From the NCBI GenBank assembly GCA_944345045.1, contig CALVMI010000081.1, forward strand, positions 1-26,312: a stretch of 26,312 nucleotides of DNA. Reading direction: 5' to 3'. Below the pieces are notes generated by a model that saw only the letters and a program-made list of their open reading frames with translations, searched no databases and had not been told where the DNA came from. A program made the position numbers and the translations under genes. Shown in pieces: positions 7,222-14,995 of this stretch; the first letter of the stretch is position 1; the number at the start of each line of letters is the position of its first letter. The stretch comes from an uncultured Bacilli bacterium (GTDB lineage: Bacteria; Bacillota_I; Bacilli_A; RF39; UBA660).

Positions 7222-8539
7222 GTTTTTTTTCTAATTCTTCATTTGTCTTAGCTTCAAATCGAAGAGTTAAATTAGGACCGGTATTACTAGCTCTTACCAA
7301 AACCCAAGAATTCGGAAAATTCACCCGTACACCGTCAATATCTAAAAAATCATAATTTTTTTCTTGAACATAATTTTTTACCTGCTCAACAATTTGAAAT
7401 TTTGTTTCATTTGAACACGGAATTTTAATTTCTGGTGTTGAAATATAATGTGGAACATTTGAAAGCAATTGACTAAAAGTTTTATCCGTTTTAGACAAAA
7501 TTTCAATGAAACGTAGACCAGCATAAATAGCACTGCAAACTTCAGGACCACGATCATTAAAGAAAATGTGACCAGAAAGTTCACCGCCAAGTGGAATATT
7601 ATTTTCTTTAGTATTCGCTTCCGTAAAACTTGTTCCTGTTCGACTCATATATACATTACCACCAAGATTTGTAATTTCATCTGTTAGACTTTTTGAACAT
7701 TTAACATCGCATAAAAACGTTTTATTAGAAACTTTATGAATTAAATCTCGTACCGCCACTATCATATATTGATCAGCCATCACAAATTGACCATTTTCAT
7801 CAATAATTCCTAAACGATCACCGTCACCATCAAAAGCTATTCCAACATCTGCATGTACCTCTAAAACTTTTTCTTTTAGCATTTGCATATTTTCTTCTAC
7901 TGCAGGATCTGGGTGATGATTAGGAAAAGTTCCATCACTTTCATCACAAATATAGGTAGCTTCAATATTAGAAAACAAATTCACAGCGTCTTTTATAATT
8001 GTTGAAGTAACACCATTTCCTGGATCAAATACGACACGAATATTTTTCTCTCCCATTTGTATGTTTTCTTGTAAATAGGTTAAATATTTATCACGGATAC
8101 TTCTATTTTCTGACATTCCATTACCAGATTTAAAGTTTCCTTTTAAAGTGTAATCTTTAAAATCTTCAATCATTTTTCCCCGAGCATTTGCAACGGGATC
8201 AAAAGAAAACTTAAAACCATTATCATCTTTAGGATTGTGACTAGCGGTGACCATAATGCCATAAGTGTTTTCTACATATCTTGAGTAGTAGTGCATAGGT
8301 GTTGTAATTTCACCATAATCAATAACATTAATTCCTGAATCTAGTAATCCTTTTTTTAAAGCATCTTTTAAGCTAGAAGAAGAAAGACGATTATCCATGC
8401 CAATCACGCATTTGTTTTTATCCAAAACTTCTTCTAAATAACTTCCATAGCTTCGTCCGATTGTATATGCAACATTTTCATTGATTTCTTCGGGATATTT
8501 TCCTCGAATATCATAGGCTTTGAAAATTTCTTTTTTCAT
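7181..8539 (-). CDS. manB: phosphomannomutase/phosphoglucomutase (alpha-D-phosphohexomutase)
   Basis: A 452-residue enzyme of the AlgC/ManB branch, interconverting mannose- or glucose-6-phosphate and the 1-phosphate to feed nucleotide sugars for surface glycans. All four domain signatures are present: the phosphoserine loop TASHNPKDDNGFKF with S100; the metal loop DGDGD (237-241) followed by R242; the sugar-specificity loop GGELSGH (318-324); and the phosphate-binding loop RASNTGPNLTLRFEA (416-430). Length is normal (about 450-460). The start has AAGGGG 8 nt upstream and a good promoter at 8594-8567. The GELSGH loop fits bifunctional PMM/PGM more than GlmM or PGM alone. The gene stands alone, convergent with gene A. 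Confidence 0.93.
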   Translation of the reverse strand: MKKEIFKAYDIRGKYPEEINENVAYTIGRSYGSYLEEVLDKNKCVIGMDNRLSSSSLKDALKKGLLDSGINVIDYGEITTPMHYYSRYVENTYGIMVTASHNPKDDNGFKFSFDPVANARGKMIEDFKDYTLKGNFKSGNGMSENRSIRDKYLTYLQENIQMGEKNIRVVFDPGNGVTSTIIKDAVNLFSNIEATYICDESDGTFPNHHPDPAVEENMQMLKEKVLEVHADVGIAFDGDGDRLGIIDENGQFVMADQYMIVAVRDLIHKVSNKTFLCDVKCSKSLTDEITNLGGNVYMSRTGTSFTEANTKENNIPLGGELSGHIFFNDRGPEVCSAIYAGLRFIEILSKTDKTFSQLLSNVPHYISTPEIKIPCSNETKFQIVEQVKNYVQEKNYDFLDIDGVRVNFPNSWVLVRASNTGPNLTLRFEAKTNEELEKKQKEFTELVNRLIQ

Positions 8540-8566
8540 TCTACCAACCCCTTTTATATCATATTC

Positions 8567-8594
8567 ATTGTATCATAATTCTAGAAACTGTCAA
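8567..8594 (-). promoter_or_regulatory. sigma-A type promoter of the phosphomannomutase gene
   Basis: Reading the minus strand, TTGACA (8594-8589), a 16-nt spacer and TACAAT (8572-8567), preceded by TGA as an extended -10. The TGATACAAT box is identical to the one in front of surface gene B. Confidence 0.75.
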
Positions 8595-8611
8595 ATTCCT
8601 TCAGTTTTAGA

Positions 8612-8640
8612 TTGACACTTTCTTAAAAAACGGATAAGAT
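8612..8640 (+). promoter_or_regulatory. sigma-A type promoter of the coat-like cluster
   Basis: TTGACA (8612-8617), a 17-nt spacer and TAAGAT (8635-8640), placed 17 nt upstream of the ATG at 8658. It shows that TAAGAT is used as a -10 box here with normal spacing. Confidence 0.75.
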
Positions 8641-8657
8641 TTTGATAGGTGGTAGTA

Positions 8658-9308
8658 ATGCAAAATCAAGGATTTTCAAATGATCAAATAATAAGAAATT
8701 CTTATCAACGTTCTTCCGAAAATCATCGAATTCAAAGAAGAAGAAAGAAAAAGAATGATGCGAAAAAAATAGCTGTTTTAGTTGGTCTTTTTGTTGGAAT
8801 AGCCTCTTCAACACTTGGTTTTACTGTTGGCAAAAGTGTGGGAAAAAGACTACAACAAGTGGCATATGAAAAAGATTTAGAATTAGAAAACAACGAAATA
8901 AGTCGGGCAGTATCTTATTATACTGGTTTAGCTATAGAAATAATAGAAAATAATACGTATGAAACATTAAGCTATCCAGAAGGTTACTCTTTGGGAAGAA
9001 GAGGAGACTTCGGTTATGATCATTATGGAATTGCTAAGGATATTACAGATTATGATTTAGAACATCAAGGACAAGTTAATACCACACCATTACTAATTTG
9101 GCAAATTGATAAACAAATGAGCTACGCTGATTCTAACATGCCAAAAGTGTTTGAAAATTTAGATGAAAGTATATCTTTGGGCGCTACGGATATGGAATCT
9201 TATGCTAAAGAACTTGGTTATAAATTAGAAGATTTAGATAAAGCAATGAGTGAAAGAGCTTATACATTAACCGAAGAAGAAAATGTTGAGAAGGGACGTG
9301 GCTTATGA
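8658..9308 (+). CDS. unknown membrane-anchored protein, first gene of the coat-like cluster
   Basis: A 216-residue protein. It has a basic N-terminal stretch (HRIQRRRKKK), one hydrophobic helix (about residues 38-58) and a polar domain of about 155 residues with many acidic residues and no motif I recognise. It is probably anchored with the large domain outside the cytoplasm, as in several spore or envelope proteins. I prefer ATG 8658 over an in-frame GTG at 8649 because AGGTGG stands 5 nt before it, the spacing seen at 22745. Its stop overlaps the start of the DUF1292 gene (ATGA), so the two are translationally coupled, and SpoVID/YsxE-like genes follow. A sporulation or envelope role is inferred from context only. 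Confidence 0.6.
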   Translation: MQNQGFSNDQIIRNSYQRSSENHRIQRRRKKKNDAKKIAVLVGLFVGIASSTLGFTVGKSVGKRLQQVAYEKDLELENNEISRAVSYYTGLAIEIIENNTYETLSYPEGYSLGRRGDFGYDHYGIAKDITDYDLEHQGQVNTTPLLIWQIDKQMSYADSNMPKVFENLDESISLGATDMESYAKELGYKLEDLDKAMSERAYTLTEEENVEKGRGL

Positions 9309-9538
9309 ATAGTGAAACAACCTTTTATACTATAGAAGATAAAGAATATTTACTATTGGCCAAAACAAAATATCAAAATAAAACTTATGTTCTTTTAGTT
9401 AATCCTGATGATGAAAAAGATTTTTTAGTTCAAGAAGTAAATAATGAATCACCCGATTTGTTATATGGCGTAAGTCCTGAAGAAACAAAAACTGTTTTAC
9501 AAATTTTTTTAGAAAAAATGCAAGAGATGTTTCATTAA
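9305..9538 (+). CDS. DUF1292-family small protein
   Basis: A 77-residue protein with the DUF1292 (YrzB-like) pattern: an acidic N-terminus, then EYLLLAKTKYQNKTYVLLVN, a DE-rich turn, and FLVQEVNNE leading to a short C-terminal helix. The family is widespread in Firmicutes with no assigned reaction. It overlaps the preceding stop by ATGA, so it is translated with that gene. A T-rich stretch follows its stop (9543-9551), but the next gene is only 52 bases away. Confidence 0.72.
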   Translation: MNSETTFYTIEDKEYLLLAKTKYQNKTYVLLVNPDDEKDFLVQEVNNESPDLLYGVSPEETKTVLQIFLEKMQEMFH

Positions 9539-9564
9539 ACGTCTTTTTTTTATCCTTAGTGCAT

Positions 9565-9586
9565 ATCATTCTCTAGAGAGGATGAT
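9565..9586 (+). promoter_or_regulatory. near-perfect palindrome covering the RBS of the SpoVID-like gene
   Basis: ATCATTCTCT and AGAGGATGAT flank a central AG, pairing over 10 bp apart from one T-G pair. The 3' arm holds the AGAGAGG Shine-Dalgarno of the gene starting at 9590. It could be an operator or an RNA hairpin that hides the RBS. Confidence 0.45.
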
Positions 9587-9589
9587 GAA

Positions 9590-10258
9590 ATGAAAAGTGT
9601 AATACCTTTTACCAAAGAATTGGATTTTAATGCCAAGGTAAATGAAATCACAAGTATTTCTTTAGAAAGAGAGTTTGAAGTAGAAGAGGGAAGCGTCGTT
9701 GGTAATTTATTTGTTTCCGGTGAATATAAAAGTCACGAGATTAGTGTAAATGTTGTTCCTTTTTCTTTTAAGATTCCTTTTACTATTGAAATTCCTGATA
9801 ATTTAGACAAAGATTCTATCACAATTGAAATTAGTGACTTTGCTTATGATATGGTAGATGATAGTAAAATAAAAGTGAATATTGAGTTAGAATTAGAAGG
9901 TGAAGAAGTTTTAGAAGAGGAAGTAGAAGAGGAAAACGAAGATCCAACTCCAGAAGTAAATCCGGAAGAAATTTTAGAAATGTTTGAAGATCGTAATGAT
10001 GAAGAAGATAATAAAGATACCCCTTCACAAGAAGACATTGCAGATTTACCTAGAGAGGAAGAACAAATTGTGCTTACAAATACTAATGACGTAGCAGACG
10101 AATATACCACATATCACATCCATATTATTAAAGAAGGCGAAAGTGTGGAAACAATTTGTACTATGTATAATACCACTATGGATATGTTAATGGATTATAA
10201 TGATCTAAGTAATTTGGCTGCTGGCGAAAAATTAGTTATTCCATCTACCGATGAATGA
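9590..10258 (+). CDS. SpoVID-like LysM protein (spore coat morphogenesis)
   Basis: A 222-residue protein in three parts. The N-terminal beta domain (about residues 1-105) resembles the SpoVID/SipL N-terminus: an ordered pair of strands, then FSFKIPFTIEIPDNL and a repeat of EIEL-type strands. The middle (106-165) is very acidic. The C-terminal LysM (about 177-219) contains YHIHIIKEGESVETICTMYN and ends in the typical GEKLVIP. In B. subtilis SpoVID encases the coat through SpoIVA and its LysM binds lipid II; B. subtilis SpoVID is much longer (about 575 residues). As in Bacillus, the next gene is a YsxE/CotS-type protein and the two overlap by 8 bases, which supports the assignment. Confidence 0.75.
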   Translation: MKSVIPFTKELDFNAKVNEITSISLEREFEVEEGSVVGNLFVSGEYKSHEISVNVVPFSFKIPFTIEIPDNLDKDSITIEISDFAYDMVDDSKIKVNIELELEGEEVLEEEVEEENEDPTPEVNPEEILEMFEDRNDEEDNKDTPSQEDIADLPREEEQIVLTNTNDVADEYTTYHIHIIKEGESVETICTMYNTTMDMLMDYNDLSNLAAGEKLVIPSTDE

Positions 10259-11165
10259 GCGTAGTTTAGAAGTTTTAAAAGACATTTATAAACCATATCG
10301 TTATACAATATCTGGTAATGCTCATATTTTGAAATCAACAAGTGGTGATGTTGTACTAAAGAAAAAAGATCGGGATATAAAATCGCTTTATACGTATTTA
10401 CAAAGTCGTGGATTTGATGCTTTTCCAGAACTTTTAGACGATACAAGAGAAGGCGTAAACGTTTTTGAATATGTACCAGACACAAAGATGCCAACAGAGC
10501 AAAAAGCCATGGATTTTGTCAAAATCGTCGCTCTTCTCCATCAAAAAACAACGTACTTTAAAGAAGTAACAGAAGATGATTTTAAACAAATTTATGACAA
10601 CATAACAGAACAAATCAATTACTTGCGTTTCTTTTATCAAAACTTATATGAAGAATATTTTAAAAGCGTTTTTCCTTCACCTAGTGAATATCTTCTATTA
10701 AGAAATATTTCTAAAATATTAGCATCTCTTGATTTTTCTGCGAATGAATTAGAAAATTGGTATCAAAGTGTTTCTAAAATGACAAAATATCGGGTTTGTC
10801 AAATTCATAATCACTTATGTTTAGAACACTATCATAAATGTTCTAAAGATTGTTTACTTAGTTGGGAAAAAAGTCGTCAAGATAGTCCCGTTTTAGATAT
10901 GGTGAACTTTTATAAATGTTCTTGGTTTGATTTAAACTTTGAAGTGCTTTTTCATGAATATGAGCGAATATGTCATTGGAGTGAAGAAGAAAGAAAATTA
11001 TTTTTTATCGTGATTTCTATACCTCCTAAATTTGAAGAAAAAGGTTCCTATTTTACGCGCGTCAAAAATATAAGAGAGGTTTTAGATTATGTTTTTAAAA
11101 CGGAAAATTTAATACGGCCATATTATGCGGTAGAGCAAGAAGAGCAAAAGGCAAACTTCAATTAA
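10251..11165 (+). CDS. YsxE/CotS-like spore coat protein (degenerate aminoglycoside-kinase fold)
   Basis: A 304-residue protein with the APH/CotS kinase-like layout. An N-lobe includes VVLKKKDRDIKSLYTYL, where K37-K39 stand near the ATP-lysine site, and FEYVPDTKMP as the hinge. The C-lobe contains RVCQIHNHLCLEHYHKC (181-197) in the place of the catalytic HGD loop, and SWEKSRQDSPVLDMVNF in the place of the metal-binding D/E. The catalytic Asp is not evident (HNH instead of HGD), so it looks like a pseudokinase, as do several coat proteins of this family. It overlaps the SpoVID-like gene by 8 bases, the B. subtilis spoVID-ysxE order. The 3' end overlaps an opposite-strand ORF. Confidence 0.75.
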   Translation: MNERSLEVLKDIYKPYRYTISGNAHILKSTSGDVVLKKKDRDIKSLYTYLQSRGFDAFPELLDDTREGVNVFEYVPDTKMPTEQKAMDFVKIVALLHQKTTYFKEVTEDDFKQIYDNITEQINYLRFFYQNLYEEYFKSVFPSPSEYLLLRNISKILASLDFSANELENWYQSVSKMTKYRVCQIHNHLCLEHYHKCSKDCLLSWEKSRQDSPVLDMVNFYKCSWFDLNFEVLFHEYERICHWSEEERKLFFIVISIPPKFEEKGSYFTRVKNIREVLDYVFKTENLIRPYYAVEQEEQKANFN

Positions 11166-11288
11166 TAAGACGAAAATATTAAAACGAAGTGGTAAAATAA
11201 AGGTAATAATAAGTTGATAAAAAATCAAAATACATAAGCTAAAAATAAGTAAAACCGTAAAAAAACTATTGTGACAATTTCTTTTCAT
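11109..11288 (-). CDS. small two-helix membrane protein, 59 residues, antisense to the end of the ysxE-like gene
   Basis: Minus-strand ORF beginning MKRNCHNSFFTVLLIFSLCI and ending YRIIWPY. It has a basic start, two hydrophobic segments (about residues 9-32 and 38-54) and a stop at 11111-11109. The start codon (11288-11286) has AGGTGA six bases upstream, the same RBS used by the corA-like gene and the 12782-13042 gene. A -10-like TATTATACT lies just upstream at 11309-11301, and CATATATTA with CACC 16 bases before it resembles a sigma-K site. Its last 57 bases are antisense to the preceding gene. T-rich DNA encodes hydrophobic residues easily, so RBS and promoter are the main support. Confidence 0.5.
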   Translation of the reverse strand: MKRNCHNSFFTVLLIFSLCILIFYQLIITFILPLRFNIFVLLIEVCLLLFLLYRIIWPY

Positions 11289-11341
11289 TATAGATCACCT
11301 AGTATAATATATGAAGAATTTTTTTGCTTGGTGTTTATCTC

Positions 11342-11370
11342 TTGACGCAAAGTCAAAGGTTGTGTATAAT
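11342..11370 (+). promoter_or_regulatory. strong sigma-A promoter of the pilin gene
   Basis: TTGACG (11342-11347), exactly 17 bases, TATAAT (11365-11370), placed 24 bases before the ATG, with AGGGAG as RBS. It is among the best consensus promoters in the window, suggesting abundant pilin. Confidence 0.85.
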
Positions 11371-11394
11371 TATAGCAGAGTAGGGAGTGTCTAA

Positions 11395-11835
11395 ATGAAA
11401 AGACTAAAACGAGGGTTTACTTTGATTGAGTTATTAGCAGTAATAGTTATTTTAGCAGTTATTATGTTAGTTGCTGGCCAAAATGTTTTTAAAATTTTGG
11501 ATGATGCTCAAAAAGGCGCTTTCCGAACTGAATTTTTAGATTTCTTGAATTCTGCTCAGCTAGCAGCTCAAATGGATGTCATGAATGGAAAACTAACAGC
11601 AAGTAATCCAAGCAGGTGCTATAGTTATCAACAATTAACGGAAGAGTATGGGTATTATGATCAAAAAAGCGGTTATAATGGAAGTGTGCAAGTAAACTAT
11701 ACAAATGGAAATTTTAAAATTAGTGGATGGTTAAGTAGTAGTCAGTATATGATAACTGATGCTAATGATACGGTGACAACGGATGATATAGATGCTGCAA
11801 ATGGTGCTTCCGCTAGTGCTACATGTGGAAGATAA
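11395..11835 (+). CDS. type IV prepilin-like protein
   Basis: A 146-residue prepilin. The leader MKRLKRG is followed by the class III cleavage/methylation site FTLIELLAVIVILAVI, with the cleavage after G7 and E5 of the mature protein present. A polar C-terminal domain follows, with two cysteines (Cys in SRCYSY and ATCGR) that may form a disulfide loop. It could be a major pilin, a ComGC-like competence pseudopilin, or a minor pilin. No prepilin peptidase, ATPase or membrane platform gene is nearby, so it must use machinery encoded elsewhere. It has its own strong promoter and a terminator directly after it, and is therefore a single-gene unit. Confidence 0.85.
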   Translation: MKRLKRGFTLIELLAVIVILAVIMLVAGQNVFKILDDAQKGAFRTEFLDFLNSAQLAAQMDVMNGKLTASNPSRCYSYQQLTEEYGYYDQKSGYNGSVQVNYTNGNFKISGWLSSSQYMITDANDTVTTDDIDAANGASASATCGR

Positions 11836-11838
11836 ATG

Positions 11839-11867
11839 AAAAGGTCTAGAAATAGACTTTTTCTTTT
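11839..11867 (+). terminator. intrinsic terminator of the pilin gene
   Basis: AAAAGGTCTA (11839-11848), GAAA loop, TAGACTTTTT (11853-11862), then CTTTT. The 10-bp stem has one G-U pair. The GAAA loop is shared with the promoter hairpins at 5450 and 24565. Confidence 0.85.
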
Positions 11868-11894
11868 GGTATACTCATAAAGAGGTGGAAGTAA

Positions 11895-12794
11895 ATGATT
11901 ATTGGAAGTCACGTTTCTTTTGGAAGTGAACAATTACTTGGAAGTGTCAAAGAAGCTCTTAGTTATGGGGCAAATACCTTTATGTTTTATACTGGTGCTC
12001 CCCAAAATACGATGCGTAAAGCTATTGATAAAGAGCTAACTATTGAAGCAAAAAAAATGATGGAAGAAAATGGTATAAATATAGAAAACGTCATTTGTCA
12101 TGCACCATATATTATTAATTTAGCTAATCGTAAAGACCCTTCAAAATGGGAATTTAGTAAAAATTTTTTGATGCAAGAATTGGATCGATGTGATGAGTTA
12201 GGGATTTCTTATTTAGTTTTGCACCCCGGAAGTGCCGTTGGTCTTGCCAAAGAGGAAGCCCTAAAAAATATTAAAGATGCTTTAACAGAAATAGAAAAAA
12301 AGAATAATCATTGCATGATTCTTTTAGAAACTATGGCCGGAAAGGGTACAGAGTGTGGTTCTTCCCTAGAAGAAATCGCCTATTTATTAGAAGGTTTTTC
12401 ACATATGGGTGTATGTATTGATACATGTCACTTAAATGACGCGGGCTACAATATGCAAGACTTTACGAAATTTCTAGAAATGTTTGAAGAAAAAATTGGC
12501 CTTTCTAAAATTAAATGTGTCCATGTAAATGATAGTAAAAACGTTTTAGGCTCACATAAAGACCGTCATGCTAATATTGGTTACGGTTCAATAGGTTTTG
12601 AAACCATAAACAAAATATGTCATGAAGAAAAATTAAAAGATGTTCCAAAAATTTTAGAAACACCTTATGTTGGTACATCTTGGGAAGATAAAGAAAGATT
12701 ATATCCTCCATACAAATATGAAATTGAAATGCTAAAAAAAGAAGTTTTCAATGATAAGTTATTAGAAGACATTTTAGCATATTATAAAAGATGA
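11895..12794 (+). CDS. nfo: endonuclease IV (AP endonuclease, Nfo/YqfS)
   Basis: A 299-residue TIM-barrel AP endonuclease that cuts 5' to abasic sites in base excision repair using three zinc ions. All nine expected ligands are visible: H69 (ICHAPY), H110 (VLHPGS), E145 (LLETMAGKG), D176 and H179 (DTCHL), H210 (VHVNDSK), D223 and H225 (KDRHANIGYG) and E255 (ILETPY). Length is close to the usual 280-300. RBS is AGAGGTGG. It converges with the DUF2624-like gene and overlaps it by 13 bases; in B. subtilis yqfS (nfo) and yqfT are also neighbours. With the AlkD-type enzyme at 417 it makes a glycosylase plus AP-endonuclease pair. Confidence 0.96.
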   Translation: MIIGSHVSFGSEQLLGSVKEALSYGANTFMFYTGAPQNTMRKAIDKELTIEAKKMMEENGINIENVICHAPYIINLANRKDPSKWEFSKNFLMQELDRCDELGISYLVLHPGSAVGLAKEEALKNIKDALTEIEKKNNHCMILLETMAGKGTECGSSLEEIAYLLEGFSHMGVCIDTCHLNDAGYNMQDFTKFLEMFEEKIGLSKIKCVHVNDSKNVLGSHKDRHANIGYGSIGFETINKICHEEKLKDVPKILETPYVGTSWEDKERLYPPYKYEIEMLKKEVFNDKLLEDILAYYKR

Positions 12795-13042
12795 CCGTAT
12801 TTTTGATAGTACATGACAAATAATCTTTGAATTTTTACAAAATTTTCTGTCGAAAACTTATCTTTAAATCTGTCAAATTGTAGTAAATTGGGATTACGAA
12901 TAATCATTTCCCAATTTTTTTTGACAAAAGTATAAGTAAAACTTAGTTCTTCTTCAGTTAAAATAATGTTGTTTTTCATTGCAAAAGATTGTACTTCTTC
13001 TTTAGTTAACTTATCCATATATCTCTTAATCAAATTATACAT
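12782..13042 (-). CDS. DUF2624-like small protein (YqfT-like)
   Basis: An 86-residue, helical, soluble protein. The N-terminus (MYNLIKRYMDKLTKEEVQSF followed by AMKNNIILTEEEL) matches the general pattern of DUF2624/YqfT: a short helix, a TxEEL-type turn, then helices. In B. subtilis yqfT lies beside nfo (yqfS), which agrees with the convergent neighbour here. RBS AGGTGA is correctly spaced from the ATG at 13042. Upstream on the minus strand is CATACTATA, a fair match to mother-cell sigma -10 boxes, but no clear -35. Function of the family is unknown. Existence as a gene is well supported; the family call is moderate. Confidence 0.62.
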   Translation of the reverse strand: MYNLIKRYMDKLTKEEVQSFAMKNNIILTEEELSFTYTFVKKNWEMIIRNPNLLQFDRFKDKFSTENFVKIQRLFVMYYQKYGHLL

Positions 13043-13104
13043 TAAATCACCTAATATATAGTATGAATTTGTCAGATTTTTAAATACTAATTTTAGGTGG
13101 TTTT

Positions 13105-14994
13105 ATGAAAAGAAAACTTTTTATATTTAGTATTTTTTGTGTTTTTTTCATTATTTTATATCAAATTAATGGCTTAAATCATGTTTACTATAGTACGTTA
13201 TATGAACAACAAACTAACAAAATTGTTTATGGTTCATCGGCTATGCGCGGCAGAATATTAGATCGAAACGGTAAAGTACTCGTAGATAATGAAGGATATA
13301 TTTTAGTAGTGTATCATAAACCAGTAAATGAAACAGTGGAAAATCAAATTTATATTGCTTCTTTACTTACACCATTTTTAAAAGATTTTTATTTAACTGA
13401 AACCAATTTAAAAAATTATTATTTAGCGACAAATAACAATGGAAAAGAATTAATTACTGAAAGTGAATGGCAACTTTGGGATGAAAGAAAATTAACTAAT
13501 GAAGACATTTCTAAATTAAAATGGGAAAGAATTACCAACGAAATGATTGAGTATTCTTTAGAAGAACAAAAGATCATTTATTTATTTTCTAAAATGAATG
13601 AAGGGTATAGTTACGAAGACAAAGTTTTATTAGAAGATGTAAGTGATGAAGAATTAGCTAAAATTACGGAATTACAAATTTCGTCTATTCGTTCCGTAAT
13701 TGAAGCAAGAAGAGTTTATCCTTACGAAGATACCTTAAAAAGTATTTTTGGGAGTATTGGCAGTATTCCAGCAGAATCTCTTTCTACTTATTTAAATGAT
13801 GGCTACGCGATAAACGATATTGTAGGTGTAAGCGGCCTAGAAAAAGAATATGAAAATATTTTAAAAGGTAAAAAAGCCAAGTATGTTATTAATTCAGATA
13901 ATACATTAACTTTAATTGAAGAAAGTAAACCTGGAAGTGATATCGTTTTGAATATTGATATAGATGTTCAATTAAAGTTAGAAAGCATTTTAAAAGAAGA
14001 AATGATCTTAGCAAGTAAAAGAAAAACAAGTACGTATTTTCATGAAGCCTATGCGATGGTTGGTGATCCGAAAACCGGTGGTGTATTAGCCTTAAGTGGT
14101 TTAAAAATGACTGATGAAAAAACTTTTCAAGATATTACCATTACAGTTTTTACCTCTTCTTATGCGATGGGAAGTGTAGTAAAAGGGGCTAGTAATACCC
14201 TTGGTTATTTAACAGGAGCGATCGAAGTAGGAAAAAAAATAAAAGATAGTTGTGTTAAACTTTACAGTGAACCGGCTAAATGTTCTTACACCTCTTTAGG
14301 ATATATAGATGATATCACCGCCTTAAAAACTTCTTCAAATTACTATCAATTTATTACAGCCATTCGTTCCACTGGCCAAAAGTATTCTTATAATATGAAA
14401 TTTTCTGTAACGGAAGAAAATTTTCAAAAATATCGTGATGTCTTTGCTTCCTATGGTTTAGGAACAAAAACTGAAATTGATTTTCCCATTGAATATACTG
14501 GCATAAAAGGAACGACTATTGCCGGTGATCTTCTTTTGAATTTTGCGATTGGGCAGTATGATACATACACCCCAATTAGTCTTATGCAATATATTCATAC
14601 GATTGCGATGTATGGTAATCGTTATGCTCTAAAATTAAAAAAAGAAAGTTACAATACTTTTTTAAATCAAGTTGGTTTAGAAGAAGGATACTACGACCGA
14701 ATTACCGAGGGTATGTATCAAGTTTTTCACGGTGGTACAGCCAGTAGCTATGTGGCTAAAAATTTAGAAGCTGTAGGAAAAACAGGTACTGCAGAAACAT
14801 TTTATGATAGTGACGCTGATGGTATAGTAGATACGCCAGTAATAAATTCCACTCTTGCTTATTACTTTCCAAGATCGGATCCAAAATATTCCGTAGTCAT
14901 CGTCGCTCCATACCTGACAAATAGTTCTTCTTCATCATACCCCTTTACAAAATATGTCAGTTTAAAAATAAGTAAATATTTATCTTCGTTATAA
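13105..14994 (+). CDS. class B penicillin-binding protein (peptidoglycan transpeptidase)
   Basis: A 629-residue class B PBP that cross-links peptidoglycan outside the membrane. Residues 4-23 form the single N-terminal anchor. SAMRGRILDRNGKVL (45-59) is the typical pedestal start. In the catalytic domain S357-x-x-K360 (MGSVVKG) carries the acylated serine, SSN (410-412) is the second motif, and KTGTAE (559-564) the third. The usual PGSTFK context of motif one is changed to AMGSVVK. There are no PASTA domains. This could be an FtsI/PBP2-type divisome or elongasome enzyme, or a SpoVD-like spore cortex enzyme; surrounding genes do not decide it. RBS AGGTGG precedes the ATG. Confidence 0.9.
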   Translation: MKRKLFIFSIFCVFFIILYQINGLNHVYYSTLYEQQTNKIVYGSSAMRGRILDRNGKVLVDNEGYILVVYHKPVNETVENQIYIASLLTPFLKDFYLTETNLKNYYLATNNNGKELITESEWQLWDERKLTNEDISKLKWERITNEMIEYSLEEQKIIYLFSKMNEGYSYEDKVLLEDVSDEELAKITELQISSIRSVIEARRVYPYEDTLKSIFGSIGSIPAESLSTYLNDGYAINDIVGVSGLEKEYENILKGKKAKYVINSDNTLTLIEESKPGSDIVLNIDIDVQLKLESILKEEMILASKRKTSTYFHEAYAMVGDPKTGGVLALSGLKMTDEKTFQDITITVFTSSYAMGSVVKGASNTLGYLTGAIEVGKKIKDSCVKLYSEPAKCSYTSLGYIDDITALKTSSNYYQFITAIRSTGQKYSYNMKFSVTEENFQKYRDVFASYGLGTKTEIDFPIEYTGIKGTTIAGDLLLNFAIGQYDTYTPISLMQYIHTIAMYGNRYALKLKKESYNTFLNQVGLEEGYYDRITEGMYQVFHGGTASSYVAKNLEAVGKTGTAETFYDSDADGIVDTPVINSTLAYYFPRSDPKYSVVIVAPYLTNSSSSSYPFTKYVSLKISKYLSSL

Positions 14995-14995
14995 T

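Noticed and set aside
9831..10110. minus-strand ORFs opposite the acidic region of the SpoVID-like gene
   Set aside because: They are antisense to GAA/GAT-rich codons, giving Ser/Leu-rich low-complexity proteins, without RBS.
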